DNA from: Kappaphycus alvarezii
Lineage: Eukaryota; Rhodophyta; Florideophyceae; Gigartinales; Solieriaceae
DNA: 64,000 nt
Reading direction: 5' to 3'
Assembly: GCA_002205965.3 (NCBI GenBank)
Contig: NADL03000471.1
Coordinates: 2,294,001 to 2,358,000, forward strand
The position numbers and the translations under genes are program-made. The notes below the pieces were generated by a model. The model was not told the DNA's origin. It searched no databases and saw only the letters and a program-made list of their open reading frames with translations. Each line of letters begins with the position of its first letter. Positions within the stretch are counted from its first letter, which is position 1. Below, piece after piece: positions 50,833 through 61,094 of the stretch.

Positions 50833-51813
50833 ATGGGCGCTTCAAACTCCCGACCTAAGGAGGATGTCGCGGCAAAGATTCTACTGGACCCAACCCTTCA
50901 ACCGTCAGCTTTTCCAAAAACTGAGGGCAGGACTTTTACGCTTACCAGTAGCGGACCACCGCGCAAAATAGGATACGCTATTTACGGAAATGAGAGCATA
51001 GACGCGGATAAGACTGTGCTATTTTTCCACGGGACGCCTGGGACGCGGTTTTTCTTTTCTCAGAAACATTCGGAGACTGCAAAAAGGCATGGGATTAGTG
51101 TAGTGGTTCCTGAACGACCGGGCTTTGGTTTATCGGATGCAGTGGCGGGGAGGAGTCTAATGGACGGGGCGAATGATGCCAAACAACTATTGGAAAGCTT
51201 GGGAGTTGCGAGGGTGTATGTGATAGGTTATTCTGCAGGAGGGCCATACGCGTTGGCATTTGGGAAACAATTCCAAGAAGATTGCAAGGGACTGGCTGTT
51301 ATTGCCGGATTGAGTCCAAACGTCAAGGGGGTGATGGCAGGGGTGCCCATGTCTTTGAAGTTGGGATACTGGATGGCGGCGAACGCGGCATTTGCGTTAC
51401 GGTGGGGAGTACAGCGAATGGCGCCTGTGGTGACGAGGGAGATGTTACGTGGGGAAGTGAGCGATTTCGTGGAGAGCGAGAATGATTGTTTGAGAAATGA
51501 TGAGGATGTGAGAAGGGTTTTTGTAGAGGGAACTTTGGAGTTGTACTCACGTGACTGCGGGGTAAGAGCAGAGGTGGAGGACTATTGCTTGATGGCGAGA
51601 GATTGGGGCTTTCAGTTGGAGGAGGTTGGGGGAAGGGTGATATTGTATGGCGGTGGAAGAGATACAAAGTGTGGGGTAGGAATGTTTAGAGAACTGGAGC
51701 GAGGATTGAAGAACGGGGCGGGACAAGTTGTGGTGAGGTTTGAGCAGGAGGAGGATCATTTGATGTTTTACAGGGTGTTTGAACAGGTGTTATCGGATTT
51801 GGGATTGCTTTGA
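50833..51813 (+). CDS. Alpha/beta hydrolase with putative N-myristoylation signal
   Basis: A single open frame of 326 residues. The N-terminus MGASNSRPK fits the N-myristoylation pattern (Gly2, Ser6), suggesting attachment to a membrane. The fold is clear: strand plus oxyanion motif FFHGTPG (His66-Gly67), ERPGFGLSD, nucleophile elbow GYSAGG with Ser134, a lid region of about residues 165-250, a probable acidic residue Asp277 in GGGRDTK, and catalytic His309 in EEDHLMF. This is an alpha/beta-hydrolase-1 type enzyme; the substrate cannot be inferred. The ATG has a good context (AAGATGGGC). It is the only intact multi-hundred-codon gene in the island and shows no frame break. A V-ATPase gene follows in the same direction about 740 bp downstream. 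Confidence 0.85.
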   Translation: MGASNSRPKEDVAAKILLDPTLQPSAFPKTEGRTFTLTSSGPPRKIGYAIYGNESIDADKTVLFFHGTPGTRFFFSQKHSETAKRHGISVVVPERPGFGLSDAVAGRSLMDGANDAKQLLESLGVARVYVIGYSAGGPYALAFGKQFQEDCKGLAVIAGLSPNVKGVMAGVPMSLKLGYWMAANAAFALRWGVQRMAPVVTREMLRGEVSDFVESENDCLRNDEDVRRVFVEGTLELYSRDCGVRAEVEDYCLMARDWGFQLEEVGGRVILYGGGRDTKCGVGMFRELERGLKNGAGQVVVRFEQEEDHLMFYRVFEQVLSDLGLL

Positions 51814-52550
51814 TGGCCGGGACCGATCGACGACATTCTCTTGTCACCAGATCGATGGTTGCGGGCAAGCATCGTATTGGTGTACTGTACTGTACTGTAC
51901 TTTACTGTACCATTCGAAGGGTACCGTACATGGTTCAGCGCAGTGCTGAAGAGTACTGTATATCTGTATTCCCAGCAATACTGTAAAGCTCTAGTACTGA
52001 TACCTTACAGGATACAAAGCCAAACAAAGTCGGGACAGAAGGTGGAGGCCATTACTGTACTGTACAAGAGTCAATGTACTGTACTGTAAAGAGTCCAAAT
52101 CGTACAGTGCTGTACTAGTGTAAGCTTTACATCCTGCGTGGAATACTGGACTACCGTGTTTGCTTGTGCCGTGGAACATTACCAGCTACTGGACTGTACT
52201 GTACGGTACTGTACTGTAGTAGCTTTCGAGATGACATCGGTGTCACATCGACTCGGTTTCCGTCAAATTTAGCATTTGAACTGCACAGTACAGTACAGTA
52301 CAGTACAGTCCATCCCATTGTTCCATTAAAATTGTATTTTCTTTCTTTTTCTTGAGTAGAGTAAAACAAAGCCTACCCGTACATTACCCACCACTCACAT
52401 ACGCCCCGCAACAGACTCATCTCCTCTCGCACCCACCAACCGTGCTTCATCGCTTCCACCATTTCAAACTAATCCTCTATACTCCTCCCTTCACCATGAC
52501 TTCCCGAGACCAAATCATCCACCCAACCTTCCTCCAACTCAGTGTCAACC
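51814..52550. other. Intergenic spacer between hydrolase and V-ATPase H
   Basis: Contains the TACTG repeat clusters and, at about 52.35-52.5 kb, a pyrimidine-rich stretch that probably includes the 5' untranslated region of the V-ATPase gene. An earlier ATG at 52497 is in another frame. Confidence 0.5.
51878..52315. repeat. TACTG/CAGTA repeat clusters
   Basis: Several clusters of the same pentamer: GTACTGTACTGTACTGTACT near 51882, further copies near 51901, 52055, 52078, 52107 and 52195-52218, and the opposite orientation (ACAGTACAGTACAGTACAGT) near 52286-52310. The first and last clusters form a long-range inverted pair about 400 bp apart. The same pentamer occurs at 731-763, 37674-37690, 40129-40138 and 61.1-61.4 kb. 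Confidence 0.75.
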
Positions 52551-54034
52551 ATGGCCTGGGCTCTCTACCTAACTGCCGGCGCCTCTCTTTCTGTCACTGA
52601 TGAACAACTTGCCGAGCTCGACGAATTCGAACTCGTATCCAGAGGGCCACCCTCTCAAGTAATGCGCTACCTCAATCAGCGTGTATCCAACATTGCACAT
52701 GCCCTTATATGCGCCGCTGGTGCCATGCCTGGTCGATCCCAAATGCTCCGTTCTGTTACCCTACTTCAATCCATCCTCGATCTCACAGTCGTCAACCCCC
52801 CTCTCCTACGTCATGCAGTCCGCGGTATAGCCACCCTTCACCTTCACCACTGCCCTTCCAATCCTCCTCTGGAACAATACAGAGACACCGCTTTTTGCAA
52901 CCCTTGGTCAACATCGCGGTCGATCGCGTCTCGGATAAGGAGCTTTCCGGCGCTGCCGCGAGATGTCTAGCCGTTATTCTAGGCTGCCCTTCCTTTGATC
53001 GTCGTATTGATGACGCCATTCCTCCACAGATTTGCGACGAGGCCGATCACCAAACCACAACTCTCGTTCGCTTACTTGTCTCTGAAATTACCTCCACCAC
53101 CTCACCAGTTCCGCTCATGGCCCTCTCTAATTTGCTGCGTAGGGATTACGCCCGTCTTGCATTTTGCCAGCGAGATGGCGCCTCGGCATTAGCTAGTGCT
53201 CTTTTCACTCGTCCTGGAAGACTCATACCGCCATTGGTGAGGTCCTCGTTACTACTGCCGCGTCCCCTTCCCCATAGTGTCCACGCCGGTTGATGCATCA
53301 TATCAAGCTGTTTTCAGTGTGGATGCTCTCGTTCGCGGTCAAGACGGAAGTCAGGGAAATGGTCCTGGCAAATATCTTATCCTCGAGATTGTTAGTTGTC
53401 TTGAGCCGCCTTTTAGATCACTCCTCAGGCCAACGCCTAAAATTGCGCGGGTTAACACTTTTCCAGCTTGAGGAATTTGGCCTCCGGAAACAGGAGTTTT
53501 TGGAAACACGTATCAGAAGGGACCTGATATCTGCAGAGGTTCCGCAGTTTTGCAAAAGTTGATAAGAATGGGTTGCGGACGGGGGGCCCTTTTGGGGAAC
53601 GACGAAGAATGCCATGCAGGACGCCCAGGTACTTGCGGACCTGCTTAAGAGAGAGAGGAACTTGATGACCACATTGGATTCATTATGTAGCAGAGAGTGA
53701 ACGCCTTTGCGTTGCATTGGTCCCCGGTACACACTGATATTGACTTTTGGGTGAAATATGCCCAACAAATCGTGGAGCGAACATCGAGATGTGTGCACGC
53801 ACTCGTGAAAATCATCTCAGCGACTCAAGCACCACCCGAGGAGATTGAAGTGGCTTGCAGTGACCTTTGTTACATAATGCAGGAGAGCAGGAGCGGAAAG
53901 GCTGCCTTGGTATCGATCGAGGGCTTAAGGAGACTTTGATGAGACTGATGACAACCCATCCCAGTAGCAAAGTACGAGCCGCAACTCTTTCGTGCGTCCA
54001 GCGTCTCCTGATTACCAATGCCAAATTACTGTGA
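52551..54034 (+). CDS. VMA13/ATP6V1H: V-type H+-ATPase subunit H, reading frame interrupted
   Basis: Subunit H couples and silences the V1 sector of the vacuolar proton pump. Evidence runs across the gene: WALYLTAGASLSVTDEQLAE near the N-terminus, the ARM-type middle QAVFSV/WMLSFAVKTEVREM (compare the family's YQ.IFSIWLLAF), QLEEFGLRKQEFLE, then LHWSPVHTDIDFWVKYAQQI (family signature WSPVH...FW) and the C-terminal SKVRAATLSCVQRLLI. Start chosen at ATG 52551 (context AACCATGG). Total length, about 490 codons, is normal. The frame switches about eight times: near 52896, 53218, 53272, 53313, 53550, 53590, 53694 and 53936. Almost all are consistent with one missing base (two at 53313 and 53590) in short homopolymer runs. 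Domains are retained across all switches, so the gene is probably functional in the organism. It ends tail to tail with CSK. Confidence 0.8.
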
Positions 54035-54202
54035 TGTCCTGAACTGCACCTTCTCTCTCAAATAACGGGTGTAACATCACGTGAGAAGCCAAAACTCCGC
54101 CACCTTCCGCTGCTGAGTGTTTGTGCGAATGCAATACCCTAACTACCCTAACTGAAGAGCTCTCCGGTATCATCACCGTTTAAGTATAATGAACAGCAAG
54201 AC

Positions 54203-55823
54203 CTATCGCGACGGTCGCTTAAACCGCAACGTGAAAGCAGAGCCCGGATTACTCTTTTTGCGATCACCCACCGCGCTCTTGGATCAAGCTTGTCCGGGAG
54301 TGGAGACTCTAGCGAAACCTCAGCGCCAGACAATTCAAGCATTTCACGGACAGCAGAGAGGCCAATGCCTGAACCAGGAACCGCCGTGCGTTGAGCAGCA
54401 GAGCCTCGGAAACCATAGTCAAAAATGTGTTCTTTTTCGTCGTCACTGAATCCGAAACCAGTGTCCCAAACCACAACTTCAACTACCTCATCAAGCTCTT
54501 CGCTCTCCTTATTTTCGACCTCCCGAGCGACGCAATGCAAACCAACATAACCGCCAGGCGAGGAATATTTTAGAGAGTTATCTATCAAGTTGCTGACTGT
54601 CTCCCGAACGTGCTTACCGACTGCGTATACTGCCGGCATGTCATCATCAATATGTGATGTAAACTGCAATCCCTTTTCCTCCGCCAAAGCTCTTGCTACC
54701 TCTACTTGTGGTTCTAACACGTCTGATAGCCATAGCACGTAAGGACTAGTTGCAATCATCATGTCTGTGTATGGTGCAGACACCGGCCTTGATTCGTGAA
54801 CTTCAGCTATACCGAGGCCCAACTCTCGGTGCTCTTCATGTTCATACCACGGTGGGCTGGCTTCCGGTAAGACGTGATTGTCCCCTGCTTTATCGAGAGG
54901 TGTCAGGAGGTCATCGACCCTCAAAGCCTCGACGATAATATTTTTAGCTAATTTGCGAATTCGATCTCCGGGTGGCAGCTTGTGCAAGAGCAGATGGCCA
55001 AACGTGACTAGGGCTGAAACTGGAGATCGAATCTGATGCAGTGTGACTCTTAACAAGGCACGCATGGATTCAATGAGCTGTCGAGACGTCTCCACTGTGC
55101 CTACTGCGAACTCCATTTACCCTCCAACGCAGCTCCCATAGCTATGCTCTTTGCGACCATTGCCGCACGATTTGCATCCTGCTCAGTCCATGGTGGGGCC
55201 GGGTTACCCTCAGAGAACAAGACGATGCTCCCTGCGAGGACATTGTTGTACTCCACGGGTATGCATAATCCGCCGTCTGGCATAATGACGGCACCGCTGT
55301 CGCCAATTCCGGTGATATTCTTGAAGGGATAATCTGGAAGAATCCATTCAGCTGGGATACCGCCCGGGAGGACGCGAGAAGTAGTGCCAGGTTCAAGTTC
55401 AGTTTCAGCTGCCAAGCCAGACGAAATCCAGACGCGAGATGCAGTTGAGAAATTGGGGGAATGAACGACAAGCGGAACGAATTCAAGGGCACCTGTTTCG
55501 GGGTTTTCTCGTCGAAAAAAGAGCAGAGCTTGACTGAGCGAAGGAATGGTGGAGGCCAGAAGTGAGAATTGCGACGTGCAGAGGTCGATAAAATCTCGGG
55601 ACCAACCATGATAGTCATCGTGCTGGTTCTGAGGTGCAGTGGAGGGATGGGATGGGATGGAGTAGGCAGACTTGTCAGGTTGCACATTTCGAGGGCGATT
55701 GGGATCTGCGAGGGAAAGACGAGGGTATTGATACGGCTTTGCAAATGTTGAGCGATGACGTGTTCTGAGAGAAGCGGAGGTCATAGTGAAGAGGCGAAGC
55801 GGAGGTGCTAGTAGGAAGGTCAT
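54203..55823 (-). CDS. CSK: Chloroplast sensor kinase, GAF plus histidine kinase
   Basis: About 540 codons. A basic, hydroxylated N-terminus (MTFLLAPPLRLF, TSASLRTRHRSTF) fits a plastid transit peptide. A GAF domain follows at about residues 80-235 (FIDLCTSQFSLLASTIPSLS onward). The HisKA helix reads LHQIRSPVSALVTFGHLLL with His about 263, the hallmark of cyanobacterial Hik2 and algal CSK. The ATPase domain shows VSNLIDNSLKYS (N box), VWDTGFGFSD (G1) and GSGIGLSAVREML (G2), ending GSAFTLRF. Two frame switches, at TTT 55116-55118 and TTTTT 54255-54259 (A runs on the coding strand), are each mended by one extra base. In plants CSK links plastoquinone redox state to plastid transcription and lacks the usual His. 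Here His is present, so phosphotransfer to a plastid regulator such as Ycf27 or Ycf29 is plausible but inferred. Confidence 0.8.
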
Positions 55824-56555
55824 CGATACGTTGGTGGTCCGGAGATCATGCGTTGACGCAGAACGTTTTGTTTAGCGCGTTACGGAAGATTGCGACGACT
55901 GCGTTGGCCTCAACCTGCTGCCATGATTGGAGTGGTAACGAGGGTAGCGGATGAGTTTTGAGGTAAAGTGATACTGTACGGTGAAGCTGATTACATGACA
56001 ACACTTTTCGTTGTCATCATCAACTCGATTTCCAAAGACGAGTGTTGTGTGAATCATTTTGTTGGATCAAAACAGGTTGGATATTTTCTGTCAGCTCGGA
56101 GAAATTTTCCAGAAAAAAAGGGATGGTTGTTTACAGTAGTGTACAGTATCGTATATGTTAATTTAGACTTTGCTTCACGCACTGAAGCTTGGCGCCAAAA
56201 AAAATTTTGAAATTAAGCAACGTGTCATACGTAGTGAGTAATTTTTGAGAAAAAAATTTCAGAAAAAATACCGGAATGAGGACAGGCGTCTGCAGCGGCC
56301 GTTTCCGAAGGCCCCCCCGCGAAACCCACCTCTCCTGCACACAGTACACACCACAACTGGCACCGGACACCGACACAAACATAATACTAACGGTGTGCAC
56401 TGCCACCGTCAAGTGCCGGCGATTTCAGCCGCCTCCTCGAACAACGCCGCGTTGTCGGCGCAAAGTTCTCCGTCCCGCCCCTATATCATCCACCCTCTTC
56501 CCAACTTCCTTTCCCCCCTCCTTCTCCCCGACACCTTTCCCCCAGCGAAGACCTA
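55824..56555. promoter_or_regulatory. Shared upstream region of CSK (-) and the BET gene (+)
   Basis: The two genes point away from each other, so this roughly 0.7-kb spacer must hold both promoters. I see no TATA box or named site I can support. The right part (56.3-56.55 kb) is C-rich. Confidence 0.4.
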
Positions 56556-56603
56556 ATGCTTCCATTTCTAGATTCGGTTCCCGACACTATCTCGCTCCAA
56601 CAG
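56556..56603 (+). other. Possible first exon of the BET gene
   Basis: An ATG opens 16 codons (MLPFLDSVPDTISLQQ) directly followed by GTATGT, a strong splice-donor sequence (CAG followed by GTATGTTC). The following 270 bases are pyrimidine-rich, contain CTAAC branch-like strings and have stops, as an intron would. No clear acceptor AG is visible before the BET coding sequence becomes open at about 56.88 kb, so the link is uncertain. Confidence 0.3.
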
Positions 56604-56879
56604 GTATGTTCTTGTGATGTCGTCAAAATTCACCCAATTTGTTCATGTCAATTGCTTCAAGCTTCCAATTTCGCCTCCGTGTCTCTCATCCCTTTGCAAA
56701 TACCCCCCTCCACCTCCTTGTCGCCTTGCGATTTCCTCCCCGAATTCCACTCTTGCTTACAACATATTATCCCCAAGTTGCTAACCTCTTCCCTTACTTT
56801 TTCATCACACATCTGTTGAACCAACTTTACCACCAAAGCCCGTCATTTCGAAACTTCACCTAACCTCCCTCTTCGTAAA

Positions 56880-58976
56880 CTTTTCACCTACGGTTTTCCG
56901 TATTCGCGCTGGCGGCCGCAAAACGAGGCGCGCGTTCGCGCGCGCGTTCACGTCCCTCATCTTCCTCTGTTAATGGCGCCTCTCCACCGCCCCCTTCCGC
57001 TCCGGTCCTTGCTACCACCTCCGCCGCACCTGCTGCATCCCAGCCTTCGGCCTCGTTTGCGTTACCTCCTGGCACTTTGGCAAATCCCGAAGATGAGGCT
57101 CGTCGTACTGCCTTGTTGCGTAGATTAAATGAGATTACACAGCAGCGCTCAAGATTGGTGAGGCGAGCTACCAGGGACTTGGCGCGGAAGGAAGGGCTGC
57201 TAGTACAGCGGAGGATGCCCAAAGTGCGACCGAAAGAGCGAACTCAGTAATGGAAGAAGAAGAGGAGATATCAATGGGATAAGAAAAGAAACAAAGGAAG
57301 GAAGGCTGGGCAGGGATTCGGACAGGCATCGCAATGGTAGGCGTACTCCGCACAAGAGAGTTGAAGCAGTCGTTTCTGAACCAGTGGGTTTAGAGGCCGG
57401 CGGCTCAAGAACAGCTGCTGTGCCAAGGTTGGATCTCACAGCGGTGGAACAAAGCACGGCAAAGGGTGCTGCAAAGCCTTCCCCTCCGACTACTCCGGGT
57501 GTTGGGTCGAGGGGCTCGAGTAGGGTTAGAACTCCATCTGTGTTGCTTAAGTCTCATCCTGGAGAGAAGGTGCCTCCGTTAAGTACTTCTATGGCGACAA
57601 AGAACAGACAAGTTGCGTACTGCTTGAAACTTGTCAAAGATATGTTACGTTTGAAGGATGGCTTTGCATTTTCGAAACCGATCGATCAGCTTTGGTCCGC
57701 GATCAGTTGCCGGGCTATTTCGAAATGATTACGAGCCCGATGGATCTGGATACCGTACGCAAACGTCTGGAATCTGGATTTTATATGGGTGCCCCTGGAA
57801 AAGAAGAGGTCGAAGAAGTCAAGTTTGACGAGGGCAAGTTTTCGGCTGACATGCGACTGATATTTGTCAACGCTCGAACTTATAACAGACCCGGGGACTT
57901 ATTTTACGAAGCGGCTTCTCGTTTACTCGAAAAGTTTGAATCGAAGATTGCAAAAATGCCATCTCCGATTCAAACGCCTACTGCACCGCCGAAGAAATGC
58001 AAGAAGCGAAAGAAGAGCCAGCCGGGTTATGTGAACGAAAGTGGGAAGAAAGTGGATTCTTTGAAGCGGCGGAAGGCCATGGATGCCGCAGGAAGTAGCC
58101 AGTCGAAACCTCGTCCACCTCCAAAGAAGAAGGCAACAAATGGGGCCAACAGGGGAAAATCAAAGGCACCTCCTGCAAGCGGCGGAGCCGTAAGAAGACA
58201 GGTGGTAAATCTGCTCCGGTTGCAGTGAAGAGAATTGAGACCATGGGTGCGGTCGAACTGGAGGCCCGTCTTCGTGCCCTTGAGAGGCAGCGGGCGGTAA
58301 CAGAACCCGGTTCTCCTGCTGCGACACCTGCCCCTGGGCAGTCGCATTTTGTCGCCGAAGCACAGGCACTATACAGCGTTGAAATGACGCGAGAGGAGAT
58401 GGTTGAGTTGAGTGAGAACGTATTCAAGTTGCCAGCGGAAAAGATTAACAAAGTCATTACGCTGGCCTCGAAAAGTGCTAATTCTTCTATGGAGGTTACG
58501 CAGGACGAGGAAATAGTCTTGGACTTCGAGTCCCTACCAAATCAAACTTTGCGAGACATACAGGCCTTGATTCGACAGACTTTATCAAAAAATAAGAAAG
58601 GTCAAAGCGGTATCGATAGCGGTCCCAACAGCGATGTGCTGCAGATGGACCATTCACGGGTTATCGAAGAAATTGATAAGATAAAGGCTTTACAACGGGA
58701 GCGGGGAAAGGGAGGGAAGAATCCGCTAATGAGGCGACGCTTGCCAGGAAGGGGCGATCTTTCTATGAAGACTCTGACTCTAGCTCGGATTCCGAGGAAT
58801 CAGACGGTAGCGAAAGTGATGATGAGGAGTCCAGTTCAGGGGAGGATTCCTCTGATGACGAGTCGGGCAGAGACTTCATGCGAAAGAGTCGGGAGAGGAA
58901 CTTAGCGCACCAACAGGCAATGCAGGCGGCCGGAACACCCCTTCCAAGCCCTTCGTACCAAGGTGGGAACAGGTAA
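56880..58976 (+). CDS. BET-type bromodomain protein (bromodomain plus NET domain), reading frame interrupted
   Basis: Chromatin reader of acetylated histones. An Ala/Pro/Ser-rich and basic N-terminal region is followed by a bromodomain: VKDMLRLKDGFAFSKPIDQL, DQLPGYFEMITSPMDLDTVR and FVNARTYNRPGDLFYEAA, where the Asn before RPGD is the acetyl-lysine-binding Asn. Next come a Lys-rich linker (PPKKCKKRKKSQPG) and a NET domain (TREEMVELSENVFKLPAEKI to LPNQTLRDIQALIRQTL, 58387-58590). An acidic Ser/Asp/Glu tail and FMRKSRERNLAHQQAMQAA precede the TAA at 58974-58976. One bromodomain, as in plant GTE proteins, not two as in animal BRD2-4. Five frame switches (about 57190, 57277, 57692, 58185, 58710) are all of the one-missing-base kind. 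No ATG is found in the first open frame, so the start is unresolved. Confidence 0.85.
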
Positions 58977-59689
58977 CTGGAACAAATCTGCCTCGACTCC
59001 CTCGTAGATCTTGTGTAATTTTTTCCCCTGGAGTTCCAGGCCCCACTGTGGTAAAGGACCAAACCGTTCGCGGCACCGGGGTTCCCCGCCTTGTGTATGA
59101 TATGGGCTCCAAGGTTCACTATCTTCCTTGCAAACCTCGCGGATCTTGACTTGGTTTTGTTTGAGGGCATTTTCGTCCTTGACTTTTTTCACAGCCGACT
59201 AGTCGCATGGGACCCTGAACTGAAATTGAATTGACTGGAGATCAGCATATGGTATCTCTGTTTCCCGTTTCCTGGCGCATTTCCGTGAAAGCGCGCGGTT
59301 TCCTGATAACGGTGGAGACCGATACGGTCAAAAAACCGCAATGCGTGGGCGCTCGCTTCCTGCTTCGAAGCAATCTGTTATCGAGCAAGCTGCACGATTG
59401 CAGCAATCTTGCTTTCATTCCCTGTCGCATTGTTAGCTCAGGCCGTCCCAATATTCCTCATTCGGCTTGAAATACTCCCAGGTCCATTCGTTGTACCACA
59501 TGCACCACTTCTTGAATAGCAATGACGAAAGAGATACTGGTTGACCGTTACTCGGGGCTGTCCTCAAACTAATCGCCGCCATGACGTCACCATTTCTTCA
59601 CTTCCAACCCGAACCCTGATTGCGTCCATCTGTGTAGGGACATGGTTATGCCGAGAGTTCAATTTGTTGTCTACATGAAGTTATTTCAA
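58977..59689. other. Intergenic DNA after the BET gene
   Basis: Presumably holds the BET 3' untranslated region. Frames of 70-135 codons on the minus strand at 58.76-59.19 kb overlap each other, and some are shadows of the BET acidic tail. No separate gene is supported. Confidence 0.4.
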
Positions 59690-60385
59690 AGCCATTCATG
59701 AAAGCCCTTGCACCTGTTCTTGTAGAGCCACCCATAACCGCGTCAATGTTTGGTAAAAACCTGCCTTGGAGTTCTTCAGAAGCACGTAACAATATTGAAC
59801 AAGAGCGTGAATACGGTTGGTACCGCCAAACATTGCAAATTGCAATAAATCGTCATGACCCAGAACCAAAAGGGACTCCACTGATTTCAGTCGTCTTATC
59901 AAATCTCTATCCTTAAACCGGCATGGCGACAAGACGACATCACTGGCCGCAACCAGCCCCCACCATCCACACACTCAGATGCACTTCCACGTATGGGTCG
60001 AACTTCCCTGGCTTTTTCAGAAAGTTCCAAAAGTCATCCAAGACCTCCTCCTTCCGCTACTTGAAACCCGCTATTTCACAAAGCGGAGTTCGAGGAACTC
60101 CCACGGCTTGGGCCACCTGCACTTGAGACTCGCAATAACCGACGACAAGCACACCCTTGGTTTCTCCCTGCTTCACTAAAGCCTCTAATGGTTGGCGACA
60201 ATTTCTTCCAAACTCTTCTCCATAGCCCCTACAGCCCCATCGAAGCCTGCACAGTGTGGAACACTTCTTTTCCTCGACGTGCGTTGAAAACAAGCACAGG
60301 ATTTGGCAAGGGCGTAGGCAATTCTGATTGGAAACTTGACAAATTGGGCAAACTCACCGGATGTCTATAAGAATCGAACGAGAGG
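59690..60385 (-). CDS. Unrecognised host gene fragment, reading frame interrupted
   Basis: On the minus strand, successive frames give protein-like sequence with host codon use: LPNPVLVFNARRGKEVFHTV; then GYGEEFGRNCRQPLEALVKQ and GVLVVGYCESQVQVAQAVGV; then EEVLDDFWNFLKKPGKFDPY; then RFKDRDLIRRLKSVESLLVL and MFGGTNRIHALVQYCYVLL; then GRFLPNIDAVMGGSTRTGAR. Switches between frames resemble those in the neighbouring known genes. I do not recognise the family and cannot define start or stop. It could be a real gene with the same kind of sequence breaks or a pseudogene. Confidence 0.35.
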
Positions 60386-61090
60386 CGAGACGTGAAGTAT
60401 AGTTGCAGAGTGTCGAGGAAGAGATGAGGCAGTAGAATTTCTTCGGCGTGGCCTCTTGGGAGTTAAGAGGTGGGTCTAGCACAAGGGAGCCGGGTAAAGT
60501 TCCATGCATGGGTCGGGTCAACATCATGGCATTCGCCGTGGCGGATGGTTAAGCGGTAAGGTAGCCGGTTGAGAGGAACTTTGCGACATTAGGTGAAAAG
60601 GTGAGAGGTGACGAGACTATGGTAGAAAATGGTGTGGAGGCGCAAAGTAGTGGCAAAGGCCGAACAATGAACAAGCGAGTGTCAAGAATTTACGGAGGTG
60701 TGAGTGGTGGAAACAGGAACAGAGAGGCGGGATGATTGGAGAGGCTTTGCAGTGGCCGTGTGAGTGGAGGCGCCAAAGGAACCCCTAGTTGCATTTAAGT
60801 GGTAGCATGGTTTACGTTCGGCCATCTGAAGTGAAACCGCGGGAGAGATTGTCCAACGCACTGAGACTGACTCTAGAAGTAAGAGGGTCTATGCAGATGT
60901 CGCCTCACTACGAAAGTCTTGAAATTTTCATGACGTTTTGAGGGGACTAGGAATGAGTGTTTCAGGGGCCCCCTGATGGCGCGCCTATTGTAACGACGCA
61001 TCGTACCCTCATTTAGGTCCCAACACTAGTCTTAATTTCTGGAATTGATACGAACATGTCTCATTTAATCATACCAGTACTGCTCTGCAT
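60386..61090. other. Intergenic DNA, purine-rich on the plus strand
   Basis: G- and A-rich from 60.37 to 60.95 kb with no open frame of note. No gene, RNA or repeat is recognised. Confidence 0.45.
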
Positions 61091-61094
61091 AGTT

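Noticed and set aside
55100-55122. A 17-base GT...AG intron that would also mend the CSK frame
   Set aside because: It fits by length and ends, but it is shorter than introns known in algae, and the other frame switches in the island have no GT...AG pair of suitable length. One missing A explains it more simply.
58763-59192. Minus-strand open frames of 96 and 135 codons after the BET gene
   Set aside because: They overlap each other in different frames, and the 135-codon one reads antisense through the Ser/Asp/Glu repeat of the BET tail.
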